Part shown: piece after piece, positions 1-9,280 of the stretch
How positions within the stretch are numbered: position 1 is the first letter of the stretch
Layout of the letters: every line of letters starts with the position of its first letter
From: Streptomyces sp. KL109B
Lineage (GTDB): Bacteria > Actinomycetota > Actinomycetes > Streptomycetales > Streptomycetaceae
Reading direction: 5' to 3'
NCBI RefSeq assembly: GCF_030766935.1
Contig: NZ_JASERL010000001.1
Location: 248,001 to 312,000 of the forward strand
Length of the DNA: 64,000 nt
Made by a program: the position numbers and the translations under genes
The notes under the pieces: model-generated
Database searches by the model: none
Seen by the model: only the letters and a program-made list of their open reading frames with translations
Told to the model about the DNA's origin: nothing

Positions 1-480
1 GACAAGACCCGGTTCCCCTGGTACGGGCCGCCGATGTCCGCCGCCTCCATGGCGACCGGGCGGCTCATGGAGACGTGGGCCCACGGCCAGGACGTCGCCG
101 ACGCCCTCGGTGTCGTACGGACACCCACCGACCGGCTCCGGCACGTCGCCCGGATCGGCGTACGCGCCCGGAAGTTCGCCTTCGACGTGCATGGCGGCAC
201 CGCGCCCGAGAGTGAGTTCCGCGTCGAACTCCGGGCGCCGAGCGGTGAGTTGTGGACGTACGGGCCCGATGGCGCCGAGCAGAAGGTCACCGGAACCGCC
301 CTCGACTTCTGCCTCCTCGTCACCCAGCGCGCGCACCGCTCCGACCTCGACGTACGGGCCGAAGGCCCCGACGCCGACCGGTGGCTCGACATCGCGCAGG
401 CCTTCGCCGGGCCACCGGGGAAGGGGCGCGTGCCGAAGGGGAGTGTGTCGAAGGGGCGGGCGCCGAAGGAGGCCCGATGA
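1..480 (+). CDS. TIGR03084-family metal-binding protein (C-terminal part)
   Basis: The reading frame is open from base 1, so the start lies upstream; about 159 residues are visible. The segment matches the C-terminal half of TIGR03084 proteins, relatives of mycothiol-dependent maleylpyruvate isomerases with a DinB-like bundle (visible: [20 protein letters not shown], then a beta-rich C-terminal domain). The biochemical role of the family is unknown; it often accompanies AtuA. The last 20 residues are a degenerate 5-residue repeat ([19 protein letters not shown]) encoded by a 15-nt DNA repeat. The stop overlaps the AtuA start (ATGA), so the two are translationally coupled. Confidence 0.8.
   Translation, partial: DKTRFPWYGPPMSAASMATGRLMETWAHGQDVADALGVVRTPTDRLRHVARIGVRARKFAFDVHGGTAPESEFRVELRAPSGELWTYGPDGAEQKVTGTALDFCLLVTQRAHRSDLDVRAEGPDADRWLDIAQAFAGPPGKGRVPKGSVSKGRAPKEAR
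420..476 (+). repeat. 15-nt coding repeat that carries the AtuA Shine-Dalgarno
   Basis: Three to four copies of a 15-nt unit beginning AAGGGG lie end to end. The last copy, AAGGAGG at about 467-473, is the ribosome-binding site for the AtuA ATG at 477. The repeat is in frame with the TIGR03084 gene and adds a basic tail to it. Confidence 0.7.
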
Positions 481-2243
481 GCGGGCCCGTGCTGCGGATC
501 GGCAACGCCTCCGGCTTCTACGGTGACCGGTTCGACGCCATGAAGGAGATGCTGACCGGCGGCGAGCTCGACGTCCTCACCGGCGACTACCTCGCCGAAC
601 TGACCATGCTCATCCTCGGCCGCGACCGGCTGAAGAGCGCGGACCGCGGCTACGCCCGCACCTTCCTGCGGCAGCTGGAGGAGTGTCTGGGGCTGGCCGT
701 CGAGCGGGGCGTCAAGGTCGTCACCAATGCCGGGGGTCTCAATCCGGCCGGACTCGCCGATGCTGTGAGGGAGTTGGCGGCGCGGCTCGGCGTCCCCGTG
801 CGCGTCGCCCACGTCGAGGGCGACGACCTGCTCGCGACCGGCCGCTTCCCCGGCGCGCTCACCGCCAACGCCTACCTCGGCGGCGCCGGCATCGCCGCCT
901 GCCTCGGCGCGGGCGCCGACATCGTGGTCACGGGGCGTGTCACCGACGCCGCGCTGGTGACCGGGCCGGCGGCCTGGCACTTCGGGTGGGCGGGCGATGC
1001 GTACGACCGGCTGGCGGGGGCCGTCGTCGCCGGGCACGTGCTGGAGTGCGGGACGCAGGCGACCGGTGGGAACTACTCCCGGTTCGCCTCCCGCGCAGGG
1101 GAGTTGGGGCGGCCCGGCTTCCCGATCGCCGAGATGCACGAGGACGGTTCCGCCGTCATCACCAAGCACCCCGGTACCGGTGGATTCGTCGAGGTTGGCA
1201 CTGTCACTGAGCAGTTGCTGTACGAGACCGGGGGTGCCCGGTACGCCGGGCCCGACGTGACCGCTCGCCTCGACACCGTCCGCCTGGAACCGGACGGGCC
1301 CGACCGGGTGCGCGTCCACGGCGTGCGCGGCGAGGCCCCGCCGCCCACTCTCAAGGTCGGGCTCAACCGGCTCGGCGGGTACCGCAACGAAGTCGTGTTC
1401 GTCCTCACCGGGCTCGACATCGAGGCGAAGGCGGACCTGGTGCGACACCAGATGGAGGACCACTTCCGCCGCGCCAAGTCCGGTCCGGAACAAGTCCGTT
1501 GGGAACTCGCCCGCACCGACCACCCCGACGCCGACACCGAGGAGACCGCGAGCGCCCTGCTCCGCCTCGTCGTGCGCGACCAGGACCAGGACGCCGTCGG
1601 CCGCGCCCTCAGCGGCGCCGCGGTGGAGCTGGCGCTCGCCTCCTACCCCGGCTTCCACGTCACCGAGCCACCCGGCAAGGGCTCCCCGTACGGGGTGTTC
1701 GAGGCGGCGTACGTGGAGCGCGCCGACGTCCAGCACGTCGCTGTCCTCCCGGACGGGGAACGCCGCCCCATCCCCGTAGGCGAAGGACCGACACGTCCTC
1801 TCGACCCCGTCGACGACCCCGAACTCCCGCCCCCGCCGCCACCGGGTCCGACGCGCCGCGTCCCCCTCGGCCTGATCGCGGGTGCGCGGAGTGGGGACAA
1901 GGGCGGCGACGCGAATGTGGGGGTGTGGGTGGAGACGGCTGCCGCGTGGCAGTGGCTGGTCCACGAGCTGACCGTTGAGCGGTTCCGCGAACTGCTCCCC
2001 GAATCCTCGGCACTTGGAGCCCCTGCGGCGATTGAGCGGCGGGGCCCGGGGCAGCGCCCCGCGACCGCAACCCCGCTCCCCGTAACAAGACACCCGCTCC
2101 CCAACCTCCGCGCACTCAACTTCACCGTCGAACGCATCCTCGGCGAGGGCGTCGCCGCCCGGCACCGGTTCGACCCGCAGGCCAAGGGCCTCGGCGAATG
2201 GCTGCGCTCCCGCCACCTCGACATACCGGAGGCCCTCCTGTGA
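477..2243 (+). CDS. AtuA-family (DUF1446) acyclic terpene utilisation protein
   Basis: 588 residues. The N-terminal AtuA domain starts [12 protein letters not shown] and contains [12 protein letters not shown] and [13 protein letters not shown]-terminal AtuA-like alpha/beta domain begins near [19 protein letters not shown]. AtuA is needed for citronellol/geraniol breakdown in Pseudomonas, but its reaction is not established. The ATG is chosen for the AAGGAGG five bases upstream and the ATGA overlap. The C-terminal domain carries about 20 extra residues near 510-535 ([19 protein letters not shown]), encoded by a copy of the dispersed palindromic element; the usual [10 protein letters not shown] motif resumes after it. 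The downstream carboxylase overlaps by GTGA. Substrate in this organism is unknown. Confidence 0.85.
   Translation: MSGPVLRIGNASGFYGDRFDAMKEMLTGGELDVLTGDYLAELTMLILGRDRLKSADRGYARTFLRQLEECLGLAVERGVKVVTNAGGLNPAGLADAVRELAARLGVPVRVAHVEGDDLLATGRFPGALTANAYLGGAGIAACLGAGADIVVTGRVTDAALVTGPAAWHFGWAGDAYDRLAGAVVAGHVLECGTQATGGNYSRFASRAGELGRPGFPIAEMHEDGSAVITKHPGTGGFVEVGTVTEQLLYETGGARYAGPDVTARLDTVRLEPDGPDRVRVHGVRGEAPPPTLKVGLNRLGGYRNEVVFVLTGLDIEAKADLVRHQMEDHFRRAKSGPEQVRWELARTDHPDADTEETASALLRLVVRDQDQDAVGRALSGAAVELALASYPGFHVTEPPGKGSPYGVFEAAYVERADVQHVAVLPDGERRPIPVGEGPTRPLDPVDDPELPPPPPPGPTRRVPLGLIAGARSGDKGGDANVGVWVETAAAWQWLVHELTVERFRELLPESSALGAPAAIERRGPGQRPATATPLPVTRHPLPNLRALNFTVERILGEGVAARHRFDPQAKGLGEWLRSRHLDIPEALL
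2019..2062 (+). repeat. Dispersed palindromic element, copy 1 (inside AtuA)
   Basis: The sequence beginning GCCCCTGCGGCGATTGAGC differs from the copy at 12527-12568 at only about four of 42 positions. It is read in frame as part of the AtuA C-terminal domain. Confidence 0.85.
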
Positions 2244-3838
2244 CGGTCCTGGCCAGCGCCCTGGACACCCGGTCCGACGACTACGCCGCGCACCGCACCG
2301 CCCTCCTCGGCAAAATCGCCGCGCTGGATGCCGAACACACGAAGGCCGTGGCGGGCGGCGGCGAGAAGTACGTCGACCGGCATCGGGGGCGCGGCAAGCT
2401 CCTCGCCCGTGAGCGTGTCGAGCTGCTGATCGACCCCGACACCCCGTTCCTCGAACTCTCCCCGCTTGCCGCCTGGGGCAGCGACTACGCCGTCGGGGGC
2501 TCCCTCGTCACCGGCATCGGCGTCGTCGAGGGCGTCGAGTGCCTGATCACCGCCAACGACCCCACCGTGCGCGGCGGCGCCAGCAACCCGTGGTCCCTGA
2601 AGAAGGCGTTGCGCGCGAACGAGATCGCGCGCGTCAACCGTCTGCCGTGCATCTCGCTCGTCGAGTCCGGTGGTGCCGACCTTCCGTCACAGAAGGAGAT
2701 CTTCATCCCGGGTGGCGGGATCTTCCGCGATATCACGCGGCTCTCGGCCGCCGGCATTCCCACCGTCGCCGTCGTCTTCGGCAACTCCACCGCCGGAGGC
2801 GCGTACATCCCCGGCATGTCCGACCACGTGATCATGGTGAAGGAGAAGGCGAAGGTCTTCCTCGGCGGACCGCCGCTGGTCAAGATGGCGACCGGCGAGG
2901 AGAGCGACGACGAGTCGCTGGGCGGCGCCGGGATGCACGCCCGTGACTCCGGGCTCGCCGACTACTTCGCGCTCGACGAGCGGGACGCGATCCGGCAGGC
3001 GCGGCGTGTCGTCGCCCGCCTCAACCACCGTAAGGCGCACGCGGATCCGGCTCTCGCCGAGCCGCCCAAGTACGACCCGGAGGAGCTCCTCGGCATCGTG
3101 CCGGAGGACCTGAAGGTGCCCTTCGATCCGCGCGAGGTCATCGCCCGCGTCGTCGACGGTTCGGACTTCGACGAGTTCAAGCCGCTGTACGGGGCGTCGC
3201 TCGTGACCGGCTGGGCGGAGCTCCACGGCTATCCCGTCGGCGTCCTCGCCAATGCGCAGGGTGTGCTCTTCAGTGAGGAGTCGCAGAAGGCGGCGCAGTT
3301 CATCCAGCTCGCCAACCAGCGCGACATTCCGCTCCTCTTCCTCCACAACACCACCGGTTACATGGTCGGCAAGGAGTACGAGCAGGGCGGCATCATCAAG
3401 CACGGCTCGATGATGATCAACGCCGTCTCGAACTCGCGGGTTCCGCACCTGTCCGTCCTCATGGGCGCCTCGTACGGTGCCGGGCACTACGGCATGTGCG
3501 GGCGGGCCTACGATCCCCGTTTCCTGTTCGCGTGGCCGAGTGCCAAGTCCGCCGTCATGGGGCCGCAGCAGCTCGCGGGCGTGCTGTCGATCGTCGCGCG
3601 GCAGTCGGCCGCCGCGAAGGGGCAGCCGTACGACGAGGAGGCCGACGCCGGACTGCGGGCCATGGTCGAGCAGCAGATCGAGGCCGAGTCGCTGCCGATG
3701 TTCCTGTCCGGGCGGCTCTACGACGACGGGGTCATCGACCCCCGCGACACCCGGACCGTCCTCGGTATCTGCCTGTCCGCGATCCACACCGCACCGTACG
3801 AGGGCGCCCGCGGCGGCTTCGGCGTCTTCCGGATGTGA
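2240..3838 (+). CDS. Acyl-CoA carboxylase beta (carboxyltransferase) subunit
   Basis: 532 residues of the methylcrotonyl/geranyl-CoA carboxylase type. It moves the carboxyl group from carboxybiotin to an acyl- or enoyl-CoA. Both crotonase-like halves are visible: GKLLARERVELLIDPDTPF then LVESGGADLPSQKEIFIPGG in the N half, and FLHNTTGYMVGKEYEQGGII then GASYGAGHYGMCGRAYDPRF in the C half. The QKEIF and GYMVGKEYE signatures are MCC-like rather than propionyl-CoA carboxylase-like. GTG at 2240 overlaps the AtuA stop; an upstream in-frame ATG at 2198 lies within AtuA and is less likely. Partner of the biotin subunit next door; sits in the membrane-free cytosolic alpha6beta6-type complex typical of the family. 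Confidence 0.92.
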   Translation: MTVLASALDTRSDDYAAHRTALLGKIAALDAEHTKAVAGGGEKYVDRHRGRGKLLARERVELLIDPDTPFLELSPLAAWGSDYAVGGSLVTGIGVVEGVECLITANDPTVRGGASNPWSLKKALRANEIARVNRLPCISLVESGGADLPSQKEIFIPGGGIFRDITRLSAAGIPTVAVVFGNSTAGGAYIPGMSDHVIMVKEKAKVFLGGPPLVKMATGEESDDESLGGAGMHARDSGLADYFALDERDAIRQARRVVARLNHRKAHADPALAEPPKYDPEELLGIVPEDLKVPFDPREVIARVVDGSDFDEFKPLYGASLVTGWAELHGYPVGVLANAQGVLFSEESQKAAQFIQLANQRDIPLLFLHNTTGYMVGKEYEQGGIIKHGSMMINAVSNSRVPHLSVLMGASYGAGHYGMCGRAYDPRFLFAWPSAKSAVMGPQQLAGVLSIVARQSAAAKGQPYDEEADAGLRAMVEQQIEAESLPMFLSGRLYDDGVIDPRDTRTVLGICLSAIHTAPYEGARGGFGVFRM

Positions 3839-3848
3839 GGGGCCACCC

Positions 3849-5753
3849 ATGACTGCCATGACTGCCATGACTGCCGCGATCACTTCTGTCCTTGTGGCCA
3901 ACCGCGGCGAGATCGCGTGCCGCGTCTTCCGTACCTGCCGTGAGCTGGGGATACGTACGGTCGCCCTGCACTCGGACCCGGACGCGGACGCCCTGCACGT
4001 CCGCGAGGCCGACCTCGCCGTCCGGCTCCCGGGCGCCACGCCCGCCGAGACGTACCTGCGCGCCGACCTCGTCGTGAAGGCCGCGCTCGACGCGGGCGCC
4101 GACGCCGTGCACCCCGGGTACGGCTTCCTCTCCGAGAACGCCCACTTCGCGCGCGCCGTCGCCGACGCCGGGCTGACCTGGATCGGGCCGCCGCCCGAGG
4201 CGATCGAGGCGATGGCGTCGAAGACGCGCGCCAAGGAGCTGATGGGGATCGCGCCGCTCGGTGAGGCCGGGCTCACCGACGATGACCTGCCGGTGCTGGT
4301 GAAGGCCGCCGCCGGAGGGGGTGGGCGCGGCATGCGGGTCGTACGGGAAATGAGCGCGCTGGCAGGGGAGTTGGAGGCGGCGCGCGCCGAGGCGCTGTCC
4401 GCGTTCGGGGACGGCGAGGTGTTCGTCGAGCCGTACGTCGAGGGCGGGCGGCACGTCGAGGCGCAGGTGCTCGCCGACGCGCACGGGACCGTGTGGGTGC
4501 TCGGCACGCGGGACTGCTCGTTGCAGCGGCGGCACCAGAAGGTGATCGAGGAGGCGCCCGCGCCGGATCTCGTACGTGGCGTATCAGATGTCATATATGA
4601 GATGGCGGAGCGGGCCTGCCGGGCCACCGGATACGTCGGCGCCGGCACCGTCGAGTTCCTCGTCACCGGCGACGGCCGCGCCCAGTTCCTGGAGATGAAC
4701 ACCCGGCTCCAGGTGGAACACCCCGTCACCGAGGCCGTGTTCGGCGTCGACCTCGTCGCGTATCAGATACGACTCGCGGAGGGGGAGGCCCTCGAAGCCG
4801 AACCCCCGGCCCCGCGCGGCCACGCCGTCGAGGCCCGCCTCTACGCCGAGGACCCCGCCGCCTCCTTCGCCCCGCAGACCGGCACCCTGCACCGGCTCGC
4901 CGTACCGGCCCGGGGCGTCCGACTCGACACCGGTTACACCGACGGCGACACCATCGGCGTGCACTACGACGCCATGCTCGCCAAGGTCGTCGCCCACGCC
5001 CCGACCCGCGCCGCCGCCGTCCGCGCCCTCGCCGGGGCCCTGGAGCGCGCCGAGGTGCACGGCCCGGTCACCAACCGGGAACTGCTCGTACGTTCCCTGC
5101 GGCACCCGGAGTTCACGGACGGCCGGATGGACACCGGGTTCTACGAGCGCCACCTCGCCGAGCTGACCGCCCCCGCCGACGACCCGCACGCGCCGCTCGC
5201 CGCCGCCCTCGCCCAGGCCGCCCGCGCCGCCCACCGCTTCGGCGGCTTCCGCAACGTGCCCTCGCAGCCGCAGACCAGGAGCTACCGCGCCGAACCGCAC
5301 GGCACCGAGCACCAGGTCCGCTACCGGCACACCCGCGCGGGCGGACTCGCGGCGGTCGACGGCGACGTACGCGTCGTACGGGCGACGCCCGAGCGCGTCG
5401 TCCTCGAAGTCGGCGGCGTACAGCGGAAGTTCGGGGTCGCCGTGCACGGAGACCGCGTGTACGTGGACGGCGCCGCCCTCACCGCCCTGCCCCGCTTCAC
5501 CGACCCCAGCGAGCAGCGCGCCCCCGGCTCCCTGCTCGCGCCCATGCCCGGCACCGTCGTCCGCGTCGCCGAAGGTCTCACCGAGGGCGCCGCCGTCACC
5601 GCCGGGCAGCCGCTGATCTGGCTGGAGGCGATGAAGATGGAGCACCGCATCAGCGCCCCCGCCTCCGGAACGCTCACCGCCCTGCACACCACCGTCGGCC
5701 GCCAGGTCGAGGTGGGCTCCCTGTTGGCCGTAGTGGAGGAGACCCCCGCATGA
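3849..5753 (+). CDS. Acyl-CoA carboxylase alpha subunit (biotin carboxylase + BCCP)
   Basis: 634 residues. Domains in order: biotin carboxylase N domain (VLVANRGEIACRVFRT), ATP-grasp (VLVKAAAGGGGRGMRVV, LQRRHQKVIEEAPAP, FLEMNTRLQVEHPVTE), biotin carboxylase C domain, linker, and C-terminal biotinyl domain with EAMKM at about residue 595 holding the biotinylated lysine. It charges biotin with CO2 for the beta subunit. The start is the first of three tandem ATGACTGCC units (3849, 3858, 3867); GAGGGG at 3836-3841 best fits the first. The ATP-grasp lead-in (MASKTRAKELM to DLPVLVKAA) is several residues shorter than in most relatives. Confidence 0.92.
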   Translation: MTAMTAMTAAITSVLVANRGEIACRVFRTCRELGIRTVALHSDPDADALHVREADLAVRLPGATPAETYLRADLVVKAALDAGADAVHPGYGFLSENAHFARAVADAGLTWIGPPPEAIEAMASKTRAKELMGIAPLGEAGLTDDDLPVLVKAAAGGGGRGMRVVREMSALAGELEAARAEALSAFGDGEVFVEPYVEGGRHVEAQVLADAHGTVWVLGTRDCSLQRRHQKVIEEAPAPDLVRGVSDVIYEMAERACRATGYVGAGTVEFLVTGDGRAQFLEMNTRLQVEHPVTEAVFGVDLVAYQIRLAEGEALEAEPPAPRGHAVEARLYAEDPAASFAPQTGTLHRLAVPARGVRLDTGYTDGDTIGVHYDAMLAKVVAHAPTRAAAVRALAGALERAEVHGPVTNRELLVRSLRHPEFTDGRMDTGFYERHLAELTAPADDPHAPLAAALAQAARAAHRFGGFRNVPSQPQTRSYRAEPHGTEHQVRYRHTRAGGLAAVDGDVRVVRATPERVVLEVGGVQRKFGVAVHGDRVYVDGAALTALPRFTDPSEQRAPGSLLAPMPGTVVRVAEGLTEGAAVTAGQPLIWLEAMKMEHRISAPASGTLTALHTTVGRQVEVGSLLAVVEETPA

Positions 5754-6919
5754 GCACCGCCCCCGTCCTCGAAACCGAAGAGCACCAGGCGCTGCGCGCC
5801 GCCGTCGCCGCGCTCGGCAAGCGGTTCGGCCGCGACTACATGACCCGCGTCACCGCCGCCGAAGGCCACCCGGAGGAGCTGTGGGCGGAGGCCGCCAAGC
5901 TCGGCTACCTCGGCGTGAACCTGCCCGAGGAGTACGGCGGAGGCGGCGGCGGGATAGCCGAACTCTCCATCGTCCTGGAGGAGTTGGGGGCCGCCGGGTC
6001 GCCGCTGCTCATGATGGTCGTCTCGCCCGCGATCTGCGGCACCGTCATCTCCCGCTTCGGTACCGAGGAACAGAAGCGGGCCTGGCTGCCCGGACTCGCC
6101 GACGGCAGCCGCACCATGGCCTTCGGCATCACCGAACCCGACGCCGGTTCGAACTCGCACCGCATCACGACGACCGCCCGCCGCGAGGACGACGGCTCGT
6201 GGGTCCTTAACGGCCGCAAGGTCTTCATCTCCGGCGTCGACATCGCCGACGCCACCCTCATCGTCGGACGCACCTCCGACGCCCGTACCGGAAAGCTCAA
6301 GCCCTGCCTGTTCATCGTCCCGAGGGACACCGAAGGCTTCGGCAGGCGCCAGATCGACATGGAACTCCAGGCTCCGGAGAAGCAGTTCGAGCTGACACTT
6401 GACGAGGTGCGGCTGCCCGCGGACGCTCTCGTGGGTGACGAGGACGCGGGACTGCTCCAGCTGTTCGCCGGGCTCAACCCGGAGCGCGTGATGACCGCCG
6501 CCTTCGCCATCGGCATGGGCCGGTACGCGCTGCGGCGCGCCGTCGATTACGCGAAGGAGCGCACCGTGTGGCAGGCGCCCATCGGCTCCCACCAGGCCGT
6601 CGCCCACCCGCTCGCGCAGATCCACATCGAGCTGGAACTGGCCCGCCTGATGATGCAGAAGGCCGCCCGGCTCTACGACGCCGGTGAAGACATCGCCGCA
6701 GGTGAGGCGGCCAACATGGCCAAGTACGCCGCCGCCGAGGCCTGTGTGCGCGCCGTCGACCAGGCCGTGCACACGCTCGGCGGCAACGGCCTCACCCGCG
6801 AGTTCGGCCTCGCATCCCTCATCACCGGATCCCGGGTGGCACGCATCGCGCCGGTCAGCCGGGAAATGATCCTCAACTACGTGTCCCACCAGAGCCTCGG
6901 ACTGCCCAAGTCCTACTGA
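5750..6919 (+). CDS. Acyl-CoA dehydrogenase
   Basis: 389 residues, full length for the family. It introduces the alpha,beta double bond into an acyl-CoA, passing electrons to ETF through FAD. Seen: FGITEPDAGSNSHRITTTAR (FAD/substrate loop), GRKVFISG, a central beta domain and a C-terminal helical bundle with AVHTLGGNGLTREFGL. The typical YEGT catalytic loop is absent and the C-terminus reads GSRVARIAPVSREMILNYV, so the base may lie elsewhere. ATG overlaps the biotin-subunit stop. It should act after the CoA ligase and before the carboxylase in this operon. Confidence 0.9.
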   Translation: MSTAPVLETEEHQALRAAVAALGKRFGRDYMTRVTAAEGHPEELWAEAAKLGYLGVNLPEEYGGGGGGIAELSIVLEELGAAGSPLLMMVVSPAICGTVISRFGTEEQKRAWLPGLADGSRTMAFGITEPDAGSNSHRITTTARREDDGSWVLNGRKVFISGVDIADATLIVGRTSDARTGKLKPCLFIVPRDTEGFGRRQIDMELQAPEKQFELTLDEVRLPADALVGDEDAGLLQLFAGLNPERVMTAAFAIGMGRYALRRAVDYAKERTVWQAPIGSHQAVAHPLAQIHIELELARLMMQKAARLYDAGEDIAAGEAANMAKYAAAEACVRAVDQAVHTLGGNGLTREFGLASLITGSRVARIAPVSREMILNYVSHQSLGLPKSY

Positions 6920-6956
6920 TCTACCTCAACTGACTTTACTGAGCGAGGAGTTCGGC

Positions 6957-8525
6957 ATGGTGTACGTGAGTGAGTACGCGGACGTCGCGACCGTCGACGA
7001 ACCCCTCCACGACGCCGTGCTCGGGGGCGCGGCCGCCCGCGGCGACACCCCCGCCCTCGTCGACGGGACGGCCGGCACCACCCTCACGTACGCCGGACTC
7101 GACCAGTACCACCGGAAGGTGGCCGCCGGGCTCGCCGAGGCGGGCGTGCGCGAGGGCGACGTGGTGGCGCTGCACAGCCCCAACACGATCGTCTACCCGG
7201 TGGCGTTCTTCGGCATCACGCGCGCGGGCGCCGCCGTGACCACCGTGCACCCGCTGTCGACGCCGCAGGAGTTCGCCCGGCAGCTGCGCGACGCGGGCGC
7301 CGGCTGGATCATCACCGTCACCCCGCTCGTCGAGGTGGCCCGCACGGCGGCCGAACTCGCGGGCGGCGTACGGGAGATATTCGTCTGCGACCCGGCGGGG
7401 GACTCCGGCCACCGCTCGCTGACCGACCTGCTGCACACCACCGCGCCCGAGCCGGACATCGCCGTCGACCCGGCCGACGACGTGGCGGCGCTCCCGTACT
7501 CCTCCGGCACCACCGGCACGCCCAAGGGCGTCATGCTCACCCACCGCAACATCGCCACGAACCTCGCCCAGATCGAACCCGCCATGTCACCCGGGTTCGG
7601 CGACCGCGTCCTCGCGGTGCTGCCCTTCTTCCACATCTACGGCATCACGGTCATCATGAGCGGCCCGCTCCGGCAGGGCGCCACCCTGATCGTCCTGCCG
7701 CGCTTCGACATCGACACCTTCCTCGCGGCGATCGAGAAGCACCGCGTCAGCCACCTGTACGTCGCCCCGCCCATCGTGCTCGCCCTCGCCAAGCACCCGG
7801 CCGTCGAGCGCTACGACCTGTCCTCGCTGCGGAACGTGACCAGCGCCGCCGCACCCCTCGACGGCGAACTCGCCCGCGCCTGCGCGCGCCGCCTCGGCCT
7901 GCCGCACGTGGGCCAGGGGTACGGCATGACGGAACTCTCACCGGCCAGCCACGCGGTCGCGTACGACGCCGAGCGGCCGCCACCGGGCGCCGTCGGCAAA
8001 CCGCTCCCGTCCACCGAGACACGGATCGTGTCCCTCGACGACCCGGCGAAGGACGTGGCCCCAGGCGAGCCCGGCGAGGTCCTGATCCGCGGGCCGCAGG
8101 TCATGAAGGGCTACCTCGGCCGCCCCGACGCGACCGCCGACATGATCGACGCCGACGGGTGGGTGCACACCGGGGACGTGGGGCGCGTCGACGCCGACGG
8201 CTGGCTGTTCGTCGTCGACCGCGTGAAGGAACTCATCAAGTACAAGGGCTACCAGGTCGCCCCCGCCGAACTGGAGGCACTGCTGCTCAGCCACGAGGGC
8301 ATCGCCGACGCGGCGGTCATCGGCGTCCTCGACGAGGACGGCAACGAGATACCGAAGGCGTTCGTCGTCCGCGCCGACTCCGCGCTCGGCGAGGCCGACG
8401 TCATGGCGTACGTCGCCGAACGCGTCGCCCCGTACAAGAAGATCCGCCGCGTCGCGTTCGTCGACATGGTGCCGCGCGCGGCCTCCGGGAAGATCCTGCG
8501 CCGCGAACTCAGGGAGTTTCAATGA
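6957..8525 (+). CDS. Cinnamate/4-coumarate:CoA ligase homologue (ScCCL-like)
   Basis: 522 residues, an ANL-superfamily acid:CoA ligase. It closely resembles my recollection of S. coelicolor ScCCL (SCO4383), which activates cinnamate and 4-coumarate. ATP loop SSGTTGTPKGVMLTH near residue 182, GQGYGMTELSP near 320, hinge DGWLFVVDRVKELIKYKGYQ, and a C-terminal lysine in ASGKILRREL. The SAAAPLD substrate-pocket stretch keeps the alanine near position 294. SD GCGAGGAG lies about 7 bases upstream. A 37-base gap separates it from the dehydrogenase; the hydratase overlaps its stop. Genomic context suggests a wider acyl substrate range than phenylpropanoids, which is inference. Confidence 0.9.
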   Translation: MVYVSEYADVATVDEPLHDAVLGGAAARGDTPALVDGTAGTTLTYAGLDQYHRKVAAGLAEAGVREGDVVALHSPNTIVYPVAFFGITRAGAAVTTVHPLSTPQEFARQLRDAGAGWIITVTPLVEVARTAAELAGGVREIFVCDPAGDSGHRSLTDLLHTTAPEPDIAVDPADDVAALPYSSGTTGTPKGVMLTHRNIATNLAQIEPAMSPGFGDRVLAVLPFFHIYGITVIMSGPLRQGATLIVLPRFDIDTFLAAIEKHRVSHLYVAPPIVLALAKHPAVERYDLSSLRNVTSAAAPLDGELARACARRLGLPHVGQGYGMTELSPASHAVAYDAERPPPGAVGKPLPSTETRIVSLDDPAKDVAPGEPGEVLIRGPQVMKGYLGRPDATADMIDADGWVHTGDVGRVDADGWLFVVDRVKELIKYKGYQVAPAELEALLLSHEGIADAAVIGVLDEDGNEIPKAFVVRADSALGEADVMAYVAERVAPYKKIRRVAFVDMVPRAASGKILRRELREFQ

Positions 8526-9280
8526 CCGTTCAGAGGACTGTTGGGAGCCTGGTCGCGCACGCGCACGAGCGCGGGGTCCGCGTCCTCACCCTCGACTCGC
8601 CCGCCAACCGCAACGCCCTGTCCTCGGCGCTCGTCGGCGAGCTGGGGGAGCGGCTGCGGGAGGCGGGTGCGGACGACGACGTACGCGCCGTCGTCCTCAC
8701 CCACACGGGAGGCACCTTCTGCGCGGGCGCCGACCTGCGCGATCCGCCGGACCCGGACGCGCTGGTGGCGCTGTTGCGGCGGATCGTGGAACTGGGCAAG
8801 CCGGTGGTGGCGCGGGTCGACGGGCACGTACGGGCGGGCGGCCTCGGCCTGTTGGGCGCGTGCGACCTCGCGGCGGCGTCGACGGCGGCGTCGTCCTTCG
8901 CGTTCACCGAGGTACGCATCGGGGTCGCGCCCGCCGTCATCTCCATGCCACTGCTGCCGCGCCTCGACCCGCGCGCGGTGGCCCGCTACTACCTGACGGG
9001 GGAGCGGTTCGACGCGGTGGAGGCGGCGCGGATGGGGCTGGTGACGGTGGCCGGGGAGGACGTCGACGAGGCGCTCGCCCCGCTCCTCGGCGGCCTGCGC
9101 AAGGCGTCCCCCGAGGCCCTCTCCGAGACGAAGGGACTCCTGACGGTTAAGGTCCTTGAGGCCTTCGACCGGGACGCGGAGTCCCTGACGGCGGTGTCCG
9201 CGCGGCTGTTCGGCTCCGCGGGGGCCCACGAGGGCATGACCGCCTTTCTCGAACGACGGGACGCCGCATGGGTGTTGTGA
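8522..9280 (+). CDS. Enoyl-CoA hydratase, methylglutaconyl/AtuE-like
   Basis: 252 residues, crotonase fold. GTFCAGADLRDPP forms the oxyanion hole. In the active site the first hydratase glutamate position is occupied by GGLGLLGACDLA (no Glu), while the second Glu is kept in FTEVRIGVAP. That pattern is seen in methylglutaconyl-CoA and isohexenylglutaconyl-CoA hydratases (LiuC/AtuE), consistent with hydration of a carboxylated 3-methylglutaconyl-type intermediate produced by the adjacent carboxylase. Start overlaps the ligase stop (ATGA) and its own end overlaps the TetR start by 13 bases. Confidence 0.85.
   Translation: MTVQRTVGSLVAHAHERGVRVLTLDSPANRNALSSALVGELGERLREAGADDDVRAVVLTHTGGTFCAGADLRDPPDPDALVALLRRIVELGKPVVARVDGHVRAGGLGLLGACDLAAASTAASSFAFTEVRIGVAPAVISMPLLPRLDPRAVARYYLTGERFDAVEAARMGLVTVAGEDVDEALAPLLGGLRKASPEALSETKGLLTVKVLEAFDRDAESLTAVSARLFGSAGAHEGMTAFLERRDAAWVL

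Noticed and set aside
252..476. Longer AtuA start at 252
   Set aside because: It would overlap most of the upstream gene; ATG 477 has an ideal SD and the family-typical N-terminus.
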